From: an uncultured Methanoregula sp.
Lineage (GTDB): Archaea > Halobacteriota > Methanomicrobia > Methanomicrobiales > Methanospirillaceae
Reading direction: 5' to 3'
Length of the DNA stretch: 64,000 bases
Assembly: GCF_963667735.1 (NCBI RefSeq)
Contig: NZ_OY763919.1
Span: 868,001-932,000, forward strand
Below, one piece after another: positions 63,512-64,000 of this stretch (position 1 is the first letter of the stretch; every line of letters starts with the position of its first letter). Both the position numbers and the translations under genes were made by a program. The notes under the pieces were generated by a model that did not search any database, was not told the DNA's origin, and saw nothing but the letters and a program-made list of their open reading frames with translations.

Positions 63512-64000
63512 ATGGCAGTCTCAGCGGAACACATCCGCACACTCAATAAGTATGAAAAAACCATCCTCCTCGCTCTTGAGCGGGGGATGAAAAAGTACTC
63601 CTGGGTACCGCTCGAACACCTGAAAGCCGCAACCAAGCTCTCTGAATCGGAGATCAATTACCGGCTCTCGCGCCTCATAGAATGGGGGATGGTCCGGTTC
63701 AATCCCGTTCCCTACGACGGCTACGCTCTGGTCTTCGGGGGTTATGACACCCTTGCTCTTGCCTCGCTCTCAAAGAAAGGGACCATCTCGGCACTGGGTT
63801 CCCAGATCGGGGAAGGCAAGGAATCCGTTGTTTACGAGGCTCTCGGCCTTGGACCGGTAGCGATCAAGTTTCACCGGGTAGGCGGGCGCTCGTTCTCATC
63901 AGCCCGGCTCAACCGGGATTATATGCCCGAGGAGGGGCACTGCCCCTGGCTGATCGCCTCCAAAAAATCTGCAGAACGGGAGTACGAAGCCCTCACTGCC
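63512..64000 (+). CDS. rio2: RIO2-type kinase (N-terminal part; continues beyond window)
   Basis: The 163 visible codons match the archaeal Rio2 N-terminus: a winged-helix domain (KYEKTILLALERGMKKYSWV, LSESEINYRLSRLIEWGMVR) and then the kinase domain start. The nucleotide loop is IGEGKESVVYEALG, followed by the catalytic lysine in PVAIKFHRVGGRSF. Rio2 acts in pre-40S maturation. The catalytic loop lies past the window end. ATG 63512 is immediately before MAVSAEHI; the leader is short. Confidence 0.93.
   Translation, partial: MAVSAEHIRTLNKYEKTILLALERGMKKYSWVPLEHLKAATKLSESEINYRLSRLIEWGMVRFNPVPYDGYALVFGGYDTLALASLSKKGTISALGSQIGEGKESVVYEALGLGPVAIKFHRVGGRSFSSARLNRDYMPEEGHCPWLIASKKSAEREYEALTA

Overview
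The window is one continuous archaeal chromosome segment, moderately GC-rich and densely coded. Archaeal markers are Orc1/Cdc6, Hel308, RIO1 and RIO2 kinases, a KH-domain ribosome factor, Tsr3, Cgi121, type II GAPDH, cupin-type phosphoglucose isomerase, an NrpR-type regulator, archaeal N-glycan/S-layer genes and many weak or absent leaders. Iron-sulfur flavoprotein (Isf) paralogues, the NrpR family and class II (B12) ribonucleotide reductase point to a methanogenic euryarchaeon, most likely Methanomicrobiales (Methanoregula-like). That assignment is inference, because no methanogenesis gene lies in the window.

Layout. (1) 1-7.7 kb: a partial substrate-binding protein, then nine tightly packed minus-strand redox genes: flavin reductase, Isf, ferredoxin-nitroreductase, Old Yellow Enzyme, tandem carboxymuconolactone decarboxylase, Isf, nitroreductase, Isf, nitroreductase. 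They diverge from an HxlR regulator. (2) 8-14 kb: ProC-like reductase, possible archaellum accessory protein, AlkD-like glycosylase, B12-dependent ribonucleotide reductase beside a thioredoxin-fold-like protein. (3) 14-18.4 kb: overlapping operon purA-trm112-membrane protein-cobD-pdxS-pdxT. (4) 18.4-22.2 kb: aminotransferase, Lrp regulator, orc1/cdc6 and an AT-rich origin with three ORB elements. (5) 22.2-31 kb: moaB, a CARF-like protein, cgi121-hel308, and ribosome/translation genes (KH, RIO1, TyrRS, Tsr3) with GAPDH. Two further ORB-like sites sit upstream of hel308. (6) 31-32 kb: a TudS-like desulfidase fused to a nucleoside deoxyribosyltransferase. (7) 32-40.3 kb and 46.5-49.8 kb: surface glycan and lipid-linked sugar genes. 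Between them (40.5-46.5 kb) lie a degenerate translational-GTPase homologue, LemA/DUF2207, a PPC protein and a YgiQ radical SAM protein. (8) 49.8-50.3 kb: a non-coding repeat array. (9) 50.3-64 kb: methyltransferase, small membrane and RHH-like proteins, NlpC/P60-like lipoprotein, class II LysRS, dihydrolipoamide-dehydrogenase-like flavoprotein, an orphan NrpR effector domain, S-layer-like protein, cupin PGI, NadE, a K+ channel with two RCK domains, a degenerate TtuA-like protein and the start of RIO2.

The strongest candidate for an undescribed system is the HxlR-linked flavoprotein operon: nine redox genes in one transcription unit, with three Isf paralogues and three nitroreductases alternating. 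Other points of interest are the desulfidase-deoxyribosyltransferase fusion, ORB-like sites at the hel308 promoter, the CARF-like protein without a CRISPR array, two enzymes with eroded nucleotide-binding motifs, and the palindrome-rich repeat block near 50 kb.
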